From SIG469 sp964541215 (GTDB lineage Bacteria > Bacillota > Clostridia > Oscillospirales > Oscillospiraceae), in assembly GCA_964541215.1 (NCBI GenBank), contig CAZIPP010000008.1, positions 1 through 31,902 of the forward strand: a stretch of 31,902 nucleotides of DNA. Reading direction: 5' to 3'. The notes beneath the pieces are model-generated. The model was not told the DNA's origin and ran no database searches. It saw nothing but the letters and a program-made list of their open reading frames with translations. Numbering within the stretch: the stretch's first letter is position 1; each line of letters starts with the position of its first letter. Made by a program: the position numbers and the translations under genes. Shown in pieces: positions 15,960-23,522 of the stretch.

Positions 15960-17335
15960 GCGCGCAAAATACTATGATAAACAACCTGACTGAGGGCAGC
16001 ATCACAAAGCAGCTTCTCAAATTTGCCATACCGCTTATTCTTGCGAATATTCTGCAAACACTTTACAACACTGTTGACATGATAGTAGTTGGGCAGTTCG
16101 TGGGAGCAGACGGTCTTTCGGCAGTAAGTATCGGCGGTGAGTTCATTCACTTTTTTATGTTCATGTGTGCCGGCTTCTGCGGTGGCGGTCAGATACTTAT
16201 TTCCCAGCAGGTAGGCATGAAGGATAAGGTCGGCATCAGCCGTACTATCGGTACTGTGTTTACCACTATCATGTTCATAGCTGTTGTGTTCATGGTCATC
16301 TGCTTTGCCATCGATGATGCGATGCTCAGATGGCTGAACACTCCCGAAGCTGCCTTTGAGCAGGCATCACAGTATGTTGCAATATCCGGAGCGGGACTTG
16401 TTTTTATCTTCGGCTATAACTGTGTAAGCTCTGTTCTGCGAGGCATGGGTGATTCCAAGAGACCTCTTATGTTTATTGCCATTGCTGCGACAGTAAACCT
16501 CATCCTTGACCTCGTTCTTGTGGCAGGGTTCAATATGGGAGCTGCCGGTGCTGCCATTGCAACCGTTATCGGGCAGGCAGTTTCTGTTGTTTGCTCTGTG
16601 GTATATCTGTATCGTCATCGTGAGGCTTTTGGTTTTGACTTCAAACTTAAAAGCTTCAAGCCTGATCCTGACCGTATCAAGGCGCTAATTAAGGTTGGCA
16701 CTCCACTGGCTGTTCAGCAGGTAGCTATCAGCACATCGCTGCTGTTCGTTCAGTCTTACATAAACGCTTTCGGCGTAACAGCTTCTGCGGTTACCGGTAT
16801 CGGTCAGAAGATTCAGAACATCTCCGGCATATTTATGAACGGTATCAATCAGGCCGGAGGCGCCATGATAGGTCAGTGCTTGGGCGCACAGAAGCAGGAC
16901 AGAGCCAAGAAGGTCGTATATATCGGTCTGCGATTCAGCTTTGTGTTTGCTGCGCTGAATATTGCTGCGGCTTTGCTGATACCGACTCAGCTATTCTCGA
17001 TTTTCAGCACCGATGCAGAGGTGCTGGCCATGGCACCCAGATTCCTTCAGATCCAGTGCTGGGCGTTTATCGGCAGTGCCCTTATGGGACCCTTCGGCGC
17101 TATGGTCACCGGCAGCGGCTTCTCCACCTTGGGGTTGTTTGTCGGTCTGCTAGATGCTGTCGTGGCAAGAGTTGGTCTGAGCATCCTGCTTGGTCAGGTT
17201 CTTGGAATGGGGCTGGACGGATATTTCTATGGAAGTGCTCTGGCAAGACTGGCCGGTGCGTCTGTTCAGATGGTTTACTTCTTCTCCGGTAAATGGAAAA
17301 CAAGAAAACTGTTGGTAAAAAAGATGGAAGAATAG
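15956..17335 (+). CDS. MATE-family efflux transporter
   Basis: 459 residues, about 12 predicted transmembrane helices in two six-helix halves, as in MATE multidrug/Na+ or H+ antiporters. Typical segments are FAIPLILANILQTLYNTVD near the N-terminus, the GQ(A)VSVVCS helix and GTPLAVQQ at the start of the second half. The start is TTG within TTGA, where TGA is the Nudix stop; GGAGAAGG lies upstream. An ATG six codons later is the alternative. Substrate unknown. Last gene of the flavoprotein operon, and no clear terminator follows it directly. Confidence 0.93.
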   Translation: MSAQNTMINNLTEGSITKQLLKFAIPLILANILQTLYNTVDMIVVGQFVGADGLSAVSIGGEFIHFFMFMCAGFCGGGQILISQQVGMKDKVGISRTIGTVFTTIMFIAVVFMVICFAIDDAMLRWLNTPEAAFEQASQYVAISGAGLVFIFGYNCVSSVLRGMGDSKRPLMFIAIAATVNLILDLVLVAGFNMGAAGAAIATVIGQAVSVVCSVVYLYRHREAFGFDFKLKSFKPDPDRIKALIKVGTPLAVQQVAISTSLLFVQSYINAFGVTASAVTGIGQKIQNISGIFMNGINQAGGAMIGQCLGAQKQDRAKKVVYIGLRFSFVFAALNIAAALLIPTQLFSIFSTDAEVLAMAPRFLQIQCWAFIGSALMGPFGAMVTGSGFSTLGLFVGLLDAVVARVGLSILLGQVLGMGLDGYFYGSALARLAGASVQMVYFFSGKWKTRKLLVKKMEE

Positions 17336-17428
17336 GTTACCAAAGTTCGCAAAATTGAGGGGATTCTCCCAGCTTAGTGTGAATTATAATAATAAGGGGC
17401 TGTAAAAAAACTCGCAGCGTCATTCTGA

Positions 17429-17565
17429 GAGCAGCTTGCTGCTCGTGAGAATCCGTTAATTCTGCTAATTGCAGAGCAATTCAAACGGATTCAAAAGATG
17501 CAGCTCGTCTGCATCTTTGACCGGTCAGCTGTGCTGACCGCGTGCCACTCGCCATCTTCGATGGC
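17429..17565. repeat. Cluster of five short perfect hairpins
   Basis: Successive stems are GAGCAGC/GCTGCTC (17429-17444), GAATCCGTT/AACGGATTC (17449-17492), AAAGATGCAG/CTGCATCTTT (17494-17518), CGGTCAGC/GCTGACCG (17522-17540) and GCCATC/GATGGC (17551-17565). No protein is encoded. It looks like composite palindromic repeats, one inserted next to another. Confidence 0.8.
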
Positions 17566-17582
17566 CTGGCAACTGTTACACT

Positions 17583-17655
17583 GTAGGGAACGGCCTGTGT
17601 GCCGTTCCGAATCCGTCCAAACGGGAAAGGGAGCGACACGCAGGTCGTTCCCTGC
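17583..17655. repeat. Palindromic repeat family B, copy 1 (73 bp)
   Basis: Ends are near-perfect inverted repeats: GTAGGGAACGGCCTG and CAGGTCGTTCCCTGC. The second copy at 21520-21592 has perfect 15-base ends. Confidence 0.85.
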
Positions 17656-17684
17656 AAATACACCGCAATTGCGTATAATGCAAC

Positions 17685-17715
17685 AAAAATCCCGACAGGG
17701 TAATTCCTGCCGGGA
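17685..17715 (-). terminator. Terminator downstream of the beta-helix gene remnant
   Basis: TCCCGGCAGG/CCTGTCGGGA stem (17690-17699 with 17706-17715, one mismatch or G:T pair) followed on the minus strand by TTTTTG. It is identical to the terminator at 21622-21652. It now serves the three-gene block ending at 17776. Confidence 0.85.
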
Positions 17716-17728
17716 TATATTTGTTCAA

Positions 17729-17770
17729 TTATTCAACAGTGACGATGATTTTGCCTTCGTATTTACCGGG
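17729..17770 (-). pseudogene. 3'-terminal remnant of a second beta-helix gene
   Basis: Read on the minus strand the 42 bases encode PGKYEGKIIVTVE and a stop, preceded by an in-frame stop. The intact gene at 21666-23363 ends in PGKYEGKIVITVE. The two DNA stretches differ at 7 of 42 positions, mostly silent, plus Ile/Val swaps. The terminator and repeat downstream are also duplicated. This is the tail of a lost paralogue or of a duplication interrupted by the three-gene block. Confidence 0.8.
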
Positions 17771-17775
17771 TTACA

Positions 17776-18870
17776 TTACCTTAGCAGCATTGTTTCAAGC
17801 ACTTTTTTTGCTTCGTCCACAGCTTTATCAGGAATGTTATTTTTTGTATATCGTGTTTCATTGTACCAGTGCATAAAATCCGCCGTTGTTTCGTTCGAAA
17901 TTTCATTTGGTGTCTTGGTCAAAACTGACGGGTCATATTTTGATTTAGCTTCCAGAATCTTCATCATGGTAAATCTGATTTTATGTTCATTGCTTTGCAA
18001 ATTCTCCCATTTCAATTTTTCATTATCTGATTTTCTAAAGACAAAATGATTTAGTTTTTTCTTTTCTTTCTTAATTCGCTGTCTTGTCTCGGTGAAATCT
18101 GGTGTTTGCAGTCTGTATGTTCTGTTCTTTGGGTGTTTTACAAATCCTTTTACGGAAAACAGTACAGCGGTAGTGATCAAGATGATCACTGCTATACCTG
18201 ATACTATTGTGATGATTTCTGCCATTTCCTGAGGCATTGTTATTGTAGTACCTCTTCTTTTCGTTGGTGAATACTCAGGTATTTCAGGTATATACTTTTT
18301 TGTAAAACGTTTAACAAACCAATTCCAGATTAAGGCAACAACATTTTCGATGGTTTTCCATATTAGTTTTAATGCCTTGAGCAGTCCCTTACCTGCTATG
18401 AAACCAAATTCTGTAAAATCATTCAAGGCTTTTACTGTGGACGGTATCAGAAGGATGAAGAATGAGACAGCTAATATGATCAGCAAAAATAACAGATTTC
18501 GAAAATGAATTGCTGTTATTTTGACGTGATTGCTTCCCTGAGACGCATTTGTGATGCTGCTAATCGACATGAACACCAGTGCATAAACCACTGATGCCAT
18601 TATAATTACCATATACTTGTTAGGCAATACACGGCTGCTGATCAAACAAAACATGGCAATTGCAAAGTGTATCGTTATCAGATAAAATGCAGGAATATGT
18701 AATGAACGTCTTATTTGAACAGCACATATAATCATCAAGACTGCAAACAACAATAGGAATACTTTCGGTTCATTAAAACGATCAGTGAATAAGTTTAGAA
18801 TAATAAAAAATGAAAACGAAAATGCGATAGCAAATATGGAGCTGTGTGCAAATGCTAATATTCTTTTCAA
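17776..18870 (-). CDS. Multi-pass membrane protein with DUF4129-like C-terminus
   Basis: 364 residues from a TTG start at 18870 with GGAGAG upstream. Six likely transmembrane helices (about 9-29, 36-52, 60-78, 85-105, 123-147, 219-243) are followed by a cytoplasmic Lys-rich segment. The C-terminal region (about 290-362) contains TPNEIS and FMHWYNETRYTKN, like DUF4129, a domain often joined to transglutaminase-like membrane proteins. The transglutaminase domain itself is absent. Such proteins usually sit next to DUF58 and MoxR genes; the DUF58 gene is directly upstream (14-base gap). Function unknown. AT-richer than the neighbouring operons. Confidence 0.65.
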   Translation of the reverse strand: MKRILAFAHSSIFAIAFSFSFFIILNLFTDRFNEPKVFLLLFAVLMIICAVQIRRSLHIPAFYLITIHFAIAMFCLISSRVLPNKYMVIIMASVVYALVFMSISSITNASQGSNHVKITAIHFRNLLFLLIILAVSFFILLIPSTVKALNDFTEFGFIAGKGLLKALKLIWKTIENVVALIWNWFVKRFTKKYIPEIPEYSPTKRRGTTITMPQEMAEIITIVSGIAVIILITTAVLFSVKGFVKHPKNRTYRLQTPDFTETRQRIKKEKKKLNHFVFRKSDNEKLKWENLQSNEHKIRFTMMKILEAKSKYDPSVLTKTPNEISNETTADFMHWYNETRYTKNNIPDKAVDEAKKVLETMLLR

Positions 18871-18884
18871 AGGCTTCTCTCCAT

Positions 18885-19946
18885 TTAAGTATGAACAATG
18901 GTTACCGAGTTGTTCAATTTCTCCAAAGAAGAAATTACATCTTTAGTTCTGAAATCTACGTTGCAGGACAAAATTAGAATATCAGTATTGTTTGGTCGTA
19001 TTTCCAATAAACGCTTCATTGTTGAAAGTAAAGATTCTTTTTGAAATAAGGTCAACTCAGCCAAAGTATTTAACAAGTCATTGAAATGCTCATGATTGTT
19101 TTTGGCTGGCAGACCAATTAAGAAATTGGGGGTATTCAATAGACCGCCGTTACTGAAAAAACCGATTTCAAATCTTTGACGATGTGCCCATTGAATCAAA
19201 TATGAAATGGTTTTAATGTGCTTTTCCATAACAAACTCGTCTTTTTGAGAAAGCTGCCCCCAGGATTCTTTGCTTGGGGTTATGTCAAAAACAATGAGCA
19301 TTTTTGGGGAGGCAGTATATTCATAGGTTTTAACAAGTAGCTTCCCTGCAGCGGCAGTAGCTTTCCAGTGGATGCTTCTCATGCTGTCTCCCGAACGATA
19401 GTCCCGAATTCCGTTGTATAGAAGCGGATCGGGGTCGATCCATCTTCGTATCGAAACCTCTCCCTGCCATTTCTGTATTTCTTTTGGTAATTCAGAAACA
19501 TATGCGGCATTTGGCCAAACGTGAATTTTCAGAGGGACTGATTTTTTTATTCTTACGGTTTGAAATCCTAACACATCTCCGGTTGCAATGTAAACGTTGG
19601 ATAGATCAAAACAGCCGCGTTTATGACACGTGAACTCATATTTTCGCTCAATTTTCTCGTGTTGTCCCGGAGTATAAATCCCTACAAAAGACCTGTCTGA
19701 AGAATGAGTGTTCTTTTCAGAAGGAAGAGTGAATGACGCAGGAATGCCGCGCTCTATACGAAGCCAGGGCAGGGGTAGTGGTTTTTTGTTTAGTATTGTT
19801 TCTGTCAAGACAAAGCTCTGGTTCTCGAACATCGCTGTCTTATCAGCTGACTGGAGAAATTGTAAGTTTTTAAACCCATATTTTTTAAAAAGCTTACTTT
19901 GCACCCAAGCTGCTGTGCAAACAATTATCACAAACCAGATAATCAT
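18885..19946 (-). CDS. DUF58 domain protein
   Basis: 353 residues. One N-terminal hydrophobic segment (1-15) precedes a region of about 150 residues of predicted beta structure. The DUF58 signature follows at about 175-205 (GIRDYRSGDSMRSIHWKAT, then GKLLVKTYE), and then a von Willebrand A-like part (MLIVFDITPS). DUF58 proteins commonly occur with MoxR AAA ATPases and transglutaminase/DUF4129 proteins and are thought to assist assembly of metal or protein complexes; no MoxR gene is present here. The ATG overlaps the MerR gene stop (ATGA), indicating translational coupling. Confidence 0.85.
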   Translation of the reverse strand: MIIWFVIIVCTAAWVQSKLFKKYGFKNLQFLQSADKTAMFENQSFVLTETILNKKPLPLPWLRIERGIPASFTLPSEKNTHSSDRSFVGIYTPGQHEKIERKYEFTCHKRGCFDLSNVYIATGDVLGFQTVRIKKSVPLKIHVWPNAAYVSELPKEIQKWQGEVSIRRWIDPDPLLYNGIRDYRSGDSMRSIHWKATAAAGKLLVKTYEYTASPKMLIVFDITPSKESWGQLSQKDEFVMEKHIKTISYLIQWAHRQRFEIGFFSNGGLLNTPNFLIGLPAKNNHEHFNDLLNTLAELTLFQKESLLSTMKRLLEIRPNNTDILILSCNVDFRTKDVISSLEKLNNSVTIVHT

Positions 19947-21361
19947 GATTTTACCTTGGGGTACTCTATCGCAAATGTTCTATTCAAACTGTCGATGCAC
20001 ACAACATTATAATCGAATACCCAGAAGTAAGTGATATCCGAGAAGTTCAATGGATTCTCAAGCACATGGTTTTCTCCCGTAAGAATATCCAAATAGTTGA
20101 TATCACCGGTTTCTGAAATAAAAACAAAAGCCTCACGAGCCTTGTTTGACAGGTAATAGAAAGGCATATTGTCAACAATAGAGAGACTGTTAAGGAAGTT
20201 GGCATCCTGTTCAAATAGCTTCCCCGGGTATAGTTTTGACTTATTGTTTACTTGAAAACAGGTAATTCCGGTGCCTTCATTGTTTTCGCAATACTGATAA
20301 TCGGATTCAATTGTTCCAAAATTGGTAGCCGTCATTGTTCCAAGCTCGATGCAAGTTAACTCTTTTGCATTTGAAACATACCAAAGATATCCGGTATGTA
20401 CCAAATAATCATCGCCGCAGTCAGCAGCAACCAAAAGGGGTTTTTCTAAATTAGACGATGAATACATCAATTTGCCGGATATGGTTTTAAAATATAAGCC
20501 ATTCCTGTCACCAATTGGAGTCAGCTTTGAGTTCTGATCAACAGGATCGTCAAGAGACTCATAGTGAGTTTTAATATCCGATGGATTGCCAGGATCAACG
20601 GACATTGCTTTACCATTTTCTATAAAGTATAGCCTTGATTCCTGTACAGTCAGTTGAGATAATGAATGAGATGTTTGCCCCGAATATATGAGTTCCGTTT
20701 CAGAAAAGTTGGAATCAGAGACGAAAATTCCTGCTCTGCCGGATTCTTGTGAGTATTGTGACCAGTATATTGGTTCTGAATCTTTGCTAAAAAGCAATGA
20801 AGAAATTAAAACTATCGTAATAAGAAACAGAAAACACAAAAGAGATACTGTCAGGTATTTTTTGATACGATCTATGTTTCGATTTTTTCTTTTCTGAAGT
20901 TCTGAGTGTTTTATGTATTCGCGCTCTCTGTCAGCATTGCTTATATTATCGTACTTGCCAAAATTAAGGACTATATCACGCTGAGGGATGTTTATGCCGT
21001 GGGTTATTGGTTTCAGAGTGGTTGACAATTCAAGTATTGATTTTGGATTACCGAGGTTAGGCAAAGTACGAGCAAGAGTATCTAGCTCCTTTGATTCAAG
21101 CAATATCTGAGTTTTATACTCGGTCAAAACATCTTGGATGCATTCTGGAGCCTCTAACATGGAGTATATCTGGGAAACTGAAAATCTGGCTTTCCTAAGG
21201 GTGGAAACAGCGTTGAGAATACTAATGTCGTGTTGTGAATAGTCCCGCCAATATCGTCCGTTTCGATAGTCTTTTGAAGGGCAGATCAATCCGCAATCCT
21301 CATAATAGCGGAGTGTCTTTTCGGTAAGCCCGGTGAGTAGGCAAGCTTCTTTTATCTTCAT
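19943..21361 (-). CDS. Membrane-anchored MerR regulator with extracytoplasmic domain
   Basis: 472 residues. Residues 2-70 form a MerR-type winged helix (ACLLTGLTEKTLRYYEDCGL, then YSQHDISILN), followed by a coiled-coil-like dimerisation segment (about 75-100). A linker leads to a basic stretch (KRKNRNIDRIKK) and one transmembrane helix (about 169-191). The C-terminal 280 residues should then lie outside the membrane. They contain repeated short beta motifs (SRLYFIENGK, NGLYFKTISGKLMY, GYLWYVSNAKEL), suggesting a beta-propeller-like fold similar to DUF5050-type proteins. It resembles a ToxR/CadC-style one-component sensor built from a MerR domain. A MerR-type operator lies at its promoter. First gene of the block. 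Confidence 0.8.
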   Translation of the reverse strand: MKIKEACLLTGLTEKTLRYYEDCGLICPSKDYRNGRYWRDYSQHDISILNAVSTLRKARFSVSQIYSMLEAPECIQDVLTEYKTQILLESKELDTLARTLPNLGNPKSILELSTTLKPITHGINIPQRDIVLNFGKYDNISNADREREYIKHSELQKRKNRNIDRIKKYLTVSLLCFLFLITIVLISSLLFSKDSEPIYWSQYSQESGRAGIFVSDSNFSETELIYSGQTSHSLSQLTVQESRLYFIENGKAMSVDPGNPSDIKTHYESLDDPVDQNSKLTPIGDRNGLYFKTISGKLMYSSSNLEKPLLVAADCGDDYLVHTGYLWYVSNAKELTCIELGTMTATNFGTIESDYQYCENNEGTGITCFQVNNKSKLYPGKLFEQDANFLNSLSIVDNMPFYYLSNKAREAFVFISETGDINYLDILTGENHVLENPLNFSDITYFWVFDYNVVCIDSLNRTFAIEYPKVKS

Positions 21362-21391
21362 ATTGCCATATCCTTTCGTTTGGATATTGTG

Positions 21392-21422
21392 AGCCTAACA
21401 TATTCCCTAAGGTAAGAGTCAA
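21392..21422 (-). promoter_or_regulatory. MerR-type promoter with long spacer and dyad
   Basis: On the minus strand TTGACT, 19 bases, TAGGCT. The long spacer is the hallmark of promoters activated by MerR proteins, and here it contains an imperfect dyad (TTCCCTAAGGTAA on the plus strand, one mismatched pair). It probably drives and autoregulates the MerR-DUF58-DUF4129 operon. The -10 is weak, as expected for an activator-dependent promoter. Confidence 0.6.
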
Positions 21423-21519
21423 GAAGAAAATGCAAAAGGAGCTGTAAAAAACTTCGTCAATCATTGCGAGCCATCAAAGATGGCGTGGCAACTGTTACAC
21501 CGTAGGGAAATGTTACACC

Positions 21520-21592
21520 GTAGGGAACGACCTGTGTGCCGTTCCGAATCCGTCCAAACGGGAAAGGGAACGACACGCAGGTCGTTCCCTAC
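21520..21592. repeat. Palindromic repeat family B, copy 2 (73 bp)
   Basis: Perfect 15-base terminal inverted repeats: GTAGGGAACGACCTG and CAGGTCGTTCCCTAC. The unit differs from copy 1 at three bases. Confidence 0.85.
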
Positions 21593-21621
21593 AAATACAC
21601 CGCAATTGCGTATAACGCAAC

Positions 21622-21652
21622 AAAAATCCCGACAGGGTAATTCCTGCCGGGA
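21622..21652 (-). terminator. Terminator of the beta-helix gene
   Basis: The stem 21627-21636 with 21643-21652 is followed on the minus strand by TTTTTG. It lies 13 bases after the stop codon. Confidence 0.85.
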
Positions 21653-21665
21653 TATATTTGTTCAA

Positions 21666-23363
21666 TTATTCAACAGTAATAACGATCTTGCCTTCGTACT
21701 TGCCGGGGACAAGTTCAAATGCTTCACCATAGTTGGATGCTTTCAGAGTCTTGCCTTCAGGAGCAGCTATAACTGCACCCTCTGCGATCTCAAGAGCATT
21801 CATGCAGCTGTTCTTGGTAACGACCCACTTGGAAGCGCTGTCAAGGTAGACCTTAATGCCGTTTTCTTCATCGTTGGGAGCCAGAGTGTGTTCAACAGTA
21901 CCAATGAGCCACCACTTGCTTTCCTCGGGCATACCTTGGGGATGGTAAACAACACCGGTGGAGATAGCGCCGTTAATGGAGCAACCATTGAACTTCAGGA
22001 TGAAGTCGCCCTTGTCAGACATGGAGTCAATAAAGTCACCGTTCAGAGCGCAGCCGGTGAAGGTTGCCTCAACATCGTCGTGGCTGGGACCCATATCGGG
22101 CATGGCAGGCATTTCTCCGCCACCGGGACCACCAGGACCACCTGCACCGCCGGGACTACCGGGACCGCCGCCGGGACCGCCGCCGGGACCGCCGGGACCA
22201 CCCATACCTTTGCCGCTCATGTTGGGGTCATCATTGGGGAAACGCTCAAGGATGACACCGATATCGGAGTTGAGCTCGGAGTCGGATACGTTTATGTAAG
22301 CGCCCTGACCCTTGACCTGCAGAACAGATCTTGCGGTGTTGAAAACGCAGCCCTTTTCGATAGTAAGAGTACCGGTGCCCTGACCGCCATGCATCATAAC
22401 GCCCACCTTGCGGGAGTTGACCTTGCTGGCATTGGTAAACAGACCGCTGCCTTCAGCGCACATGATGAGGGGATAGTTGCCCATGTTAATTGTGCAGCCG
22501 GAGAAAGTGTCGAGACAGTCACCGATAGAGTAGGCGCCATAGCCGCACTTCTCAGATTCGATAAGGCAGTCGTTCATGGTCAGACGAGCGTCCTTGTTAG
22601 TGCCGTCGGTGGAGAAGGTGCCCCAGTTTTCGCACTTAACATGGCAGCGGTTGTAGGTGACATGAGCGTTGTCTACAAGGTTGGTGGTACGAACACGACC
22701 GGTCAGACCCAGCATCCAGGGAACTTTTGTCATACCATGAACATTGTTGGGCTTGTCGCCGTCAGCGGCAAACAGTTCGGAGTCGTTAATAACGACTTCG
22801 GCATCTTCGCGACCCAGAACGGTGGCGCGGATGGAGCCAACAGTGTGGATCTTGGCACGGTTTACAGTGACTTTTGCGTTGCCCATAGCAGTGATGCCAA
22901 CACCTTCACCGGTGAAGTCGCAGCCGCCGTTGCCGATGAGTTCCATTTCAACGTCTTCGATGAGGGCTTCGCCGTCACGAACCATAACGCCGCCGAAGTT
23001 ATCGCCGTGGGAGACTATCTTAAGGTTTTTAACATAGCCGTCTTTGATCTCTGCATCAGCGTTCTGAGCAGCAGCAACAGACTGGTTAACGGCATACTTG
23101 CCGTTTTCAAAAGAAACGGCGTTGGCCATGCAGTAATGGTCAACAGAGCCGTGAGTTTCGTAGTCAACGATAACGCCGTCAATAACAGTAAGCTTGACAT
23201 CGCCCACATATTCGCCGGGGTCAAGGTCTTTCTGAACGCCGTCAACAGTCAGGATAACTCTCTTGTTTTCGGGAGCGGTCACAGAAGCGCCTTCTGCGAT
23301 GACCAGCTTGGAAAGAGCTTCAGACTCAGCGATAACGCAGGACTGGGAAATGATCTTTTCCAT
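21666..23363 (-). CDS. Right-handed beta-helix protein with Gly/Pro-rich loop
   Basis: 565 residues, with GGAGGAAATC before the ATG. Residues about 100-375 and 430-490 show the irregular short strand repeats of a parallel beta-helix (for example VNRAKIHTVGS, INDSELFAAD, MNDCLIESEKCGYG). A Gly/Pro loop at 385-416 interrupts the helix. The two ends are related to each other: LVIAEGASVTAPENKRV...DPGEYVGDVKLTV near the N-terminus and LEIAEGAVIAAPEGKTL...VPGKYEGKIVITV at the C-terminus, so the ends may be matching caps. There is no signal peptide, so a cytoplasmic location is likely; catalytic residues are not identifiable. A beta-helix may bind or process carbohydrate-like ligands, but this is not shown. 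Own promoter and terminator. Confidence 0.75.
   Translation of the reverse strand: MEKIISQSCVIAESEALSKLVIAEGASVTAPENKRVILTVDGVQKDLDPGEYVGDVKLTVIDGVIVDYETHGSVDHYCMANAVSFENGKYAVNQSVAAAQNADAEIKDGYVKNLKIVSHGDNFGGVMVRDGEALIEDVEMELIGNGGCDFTGEGVGITAMGNAKVTVNRAKIHTVGSIRATVLGREDAEVVINDSELFAADGDKPNNVHGMTKVPWMLGLTGRVRTTNLVDNAHVTYNRCHVKCENWGTFSTDGTNKDARLTMNDCLIESEKCGYGAYSIGDCLDTFSGCTINMGNYPLIMCAEGSGLFTNASKVNSRKVGVMMHGGQGTGTLTIEKGCVFNTARSVLQVKGQGAYINVSDSELNSDIGVILERFPNDDPNMSGKGMGGPGGPGGGPGGGPGSPGGAGGPGGPGGGEMPAMPDMGPSHDDVEATFTGCALNGDFIDSMSDKGDFILKFNGCSINGAISTGVVYHPQGMPEESKWWLIGTVEHTLAPNDEENGIKVYLDSASKWVVTKNSCMNALEIAEGAVIAAPEGKTLKASNYGEAFELVPGKYEGKIVITVE
22116..22211 (-). repeat. Gly/Pro codon repeat inside the beta-helix gene
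   Basis: About 32 codons of GGPGGPGGGPGGG type, in frame. It resembles the tract in the ferredoxin-flavoprotein gene in both residue and codon choice (GGTCCCGGCGG). Confidence 0.85.
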
Positions 23364-23403
23364 ATTGATTTCCTCCTTATATTTTCGAATACTCGACAGG
23401 TGA

Positions 23404-23432
23404 ATAATACCACATAATTAGCATTATAACAA
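23404..23432 (-). promoter_or_regulatory. Promoter of the beta-helix gene
   Basis: On the minus strand TTGTTA, 17 bases, TATTAT, with TGG before the -10 (extended -10). It lies about 40 bases before the ATG at 23363. Confidence 0.55.
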
Positions 23433-23491
23433 TTGTTTTCTCTGTGAAGCGGAACAAATGGGGGAATGAAGCAAAAATTGAAGCCTAAATC

Positions 23492-23522
23492 GCAAAACCC
23501 ACGGCATTACTTGCCGTGGGTT
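23492..23522 (-). terminator. Terminator overlapping the PucR stop codon
   Basis: The stem AACCCACGGCA/TGCCGTGGGTT (23496-23506 with 23512-23522) is followed by TTTTG on the minus strand. The TAA stop of the PucR gene (23507-23509) is in the loop, so the first arm of the hairpin is coding sequence. Confidence 0.8.

Larger units (their letters stand above)
17336..17728. other. Gene-free repeat region downstream of the MATE gene
   Basis: About 400 bases without a gene. It holds a run of short perfect hairpins (17429-17565), a 73-bp palindromic element (17583-17655) and a minus-strand terminator (17685-17715). From GGGGCTGTAAAAAA at 17396 onward it matches the region at 21438-21665 in part. The 146 bases 17583-17728 differ from 21520-21665 at four positions. 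Confidence 0.85.
21438..21665. repeat. Right copy of the repeat-plus-terminator unit
   Basis: It runs from GGAGCTGTAAAAAACT to the stop of the beta-helix gene and fills, with the MerR promoter, the 304-base gap between two minus-strand genes. It matches the region ending at 17728. An 18-base stretch with TGTTACACCGTAGGGAA is duplicated in tandem here (about 21492-21526) and single in the left copy. Confidence 0.85.

Noticed and set aside
21480..23417. Long plus-strand open frame (645 codons) opposite the beta-helix gene
   Set aside because: It runs antisense through the palindromic repeat, terminator and beta-helix gene, has no ribosome-binding site, and its Thr/Gly/Ala-rich content mirrors the opposite codons.
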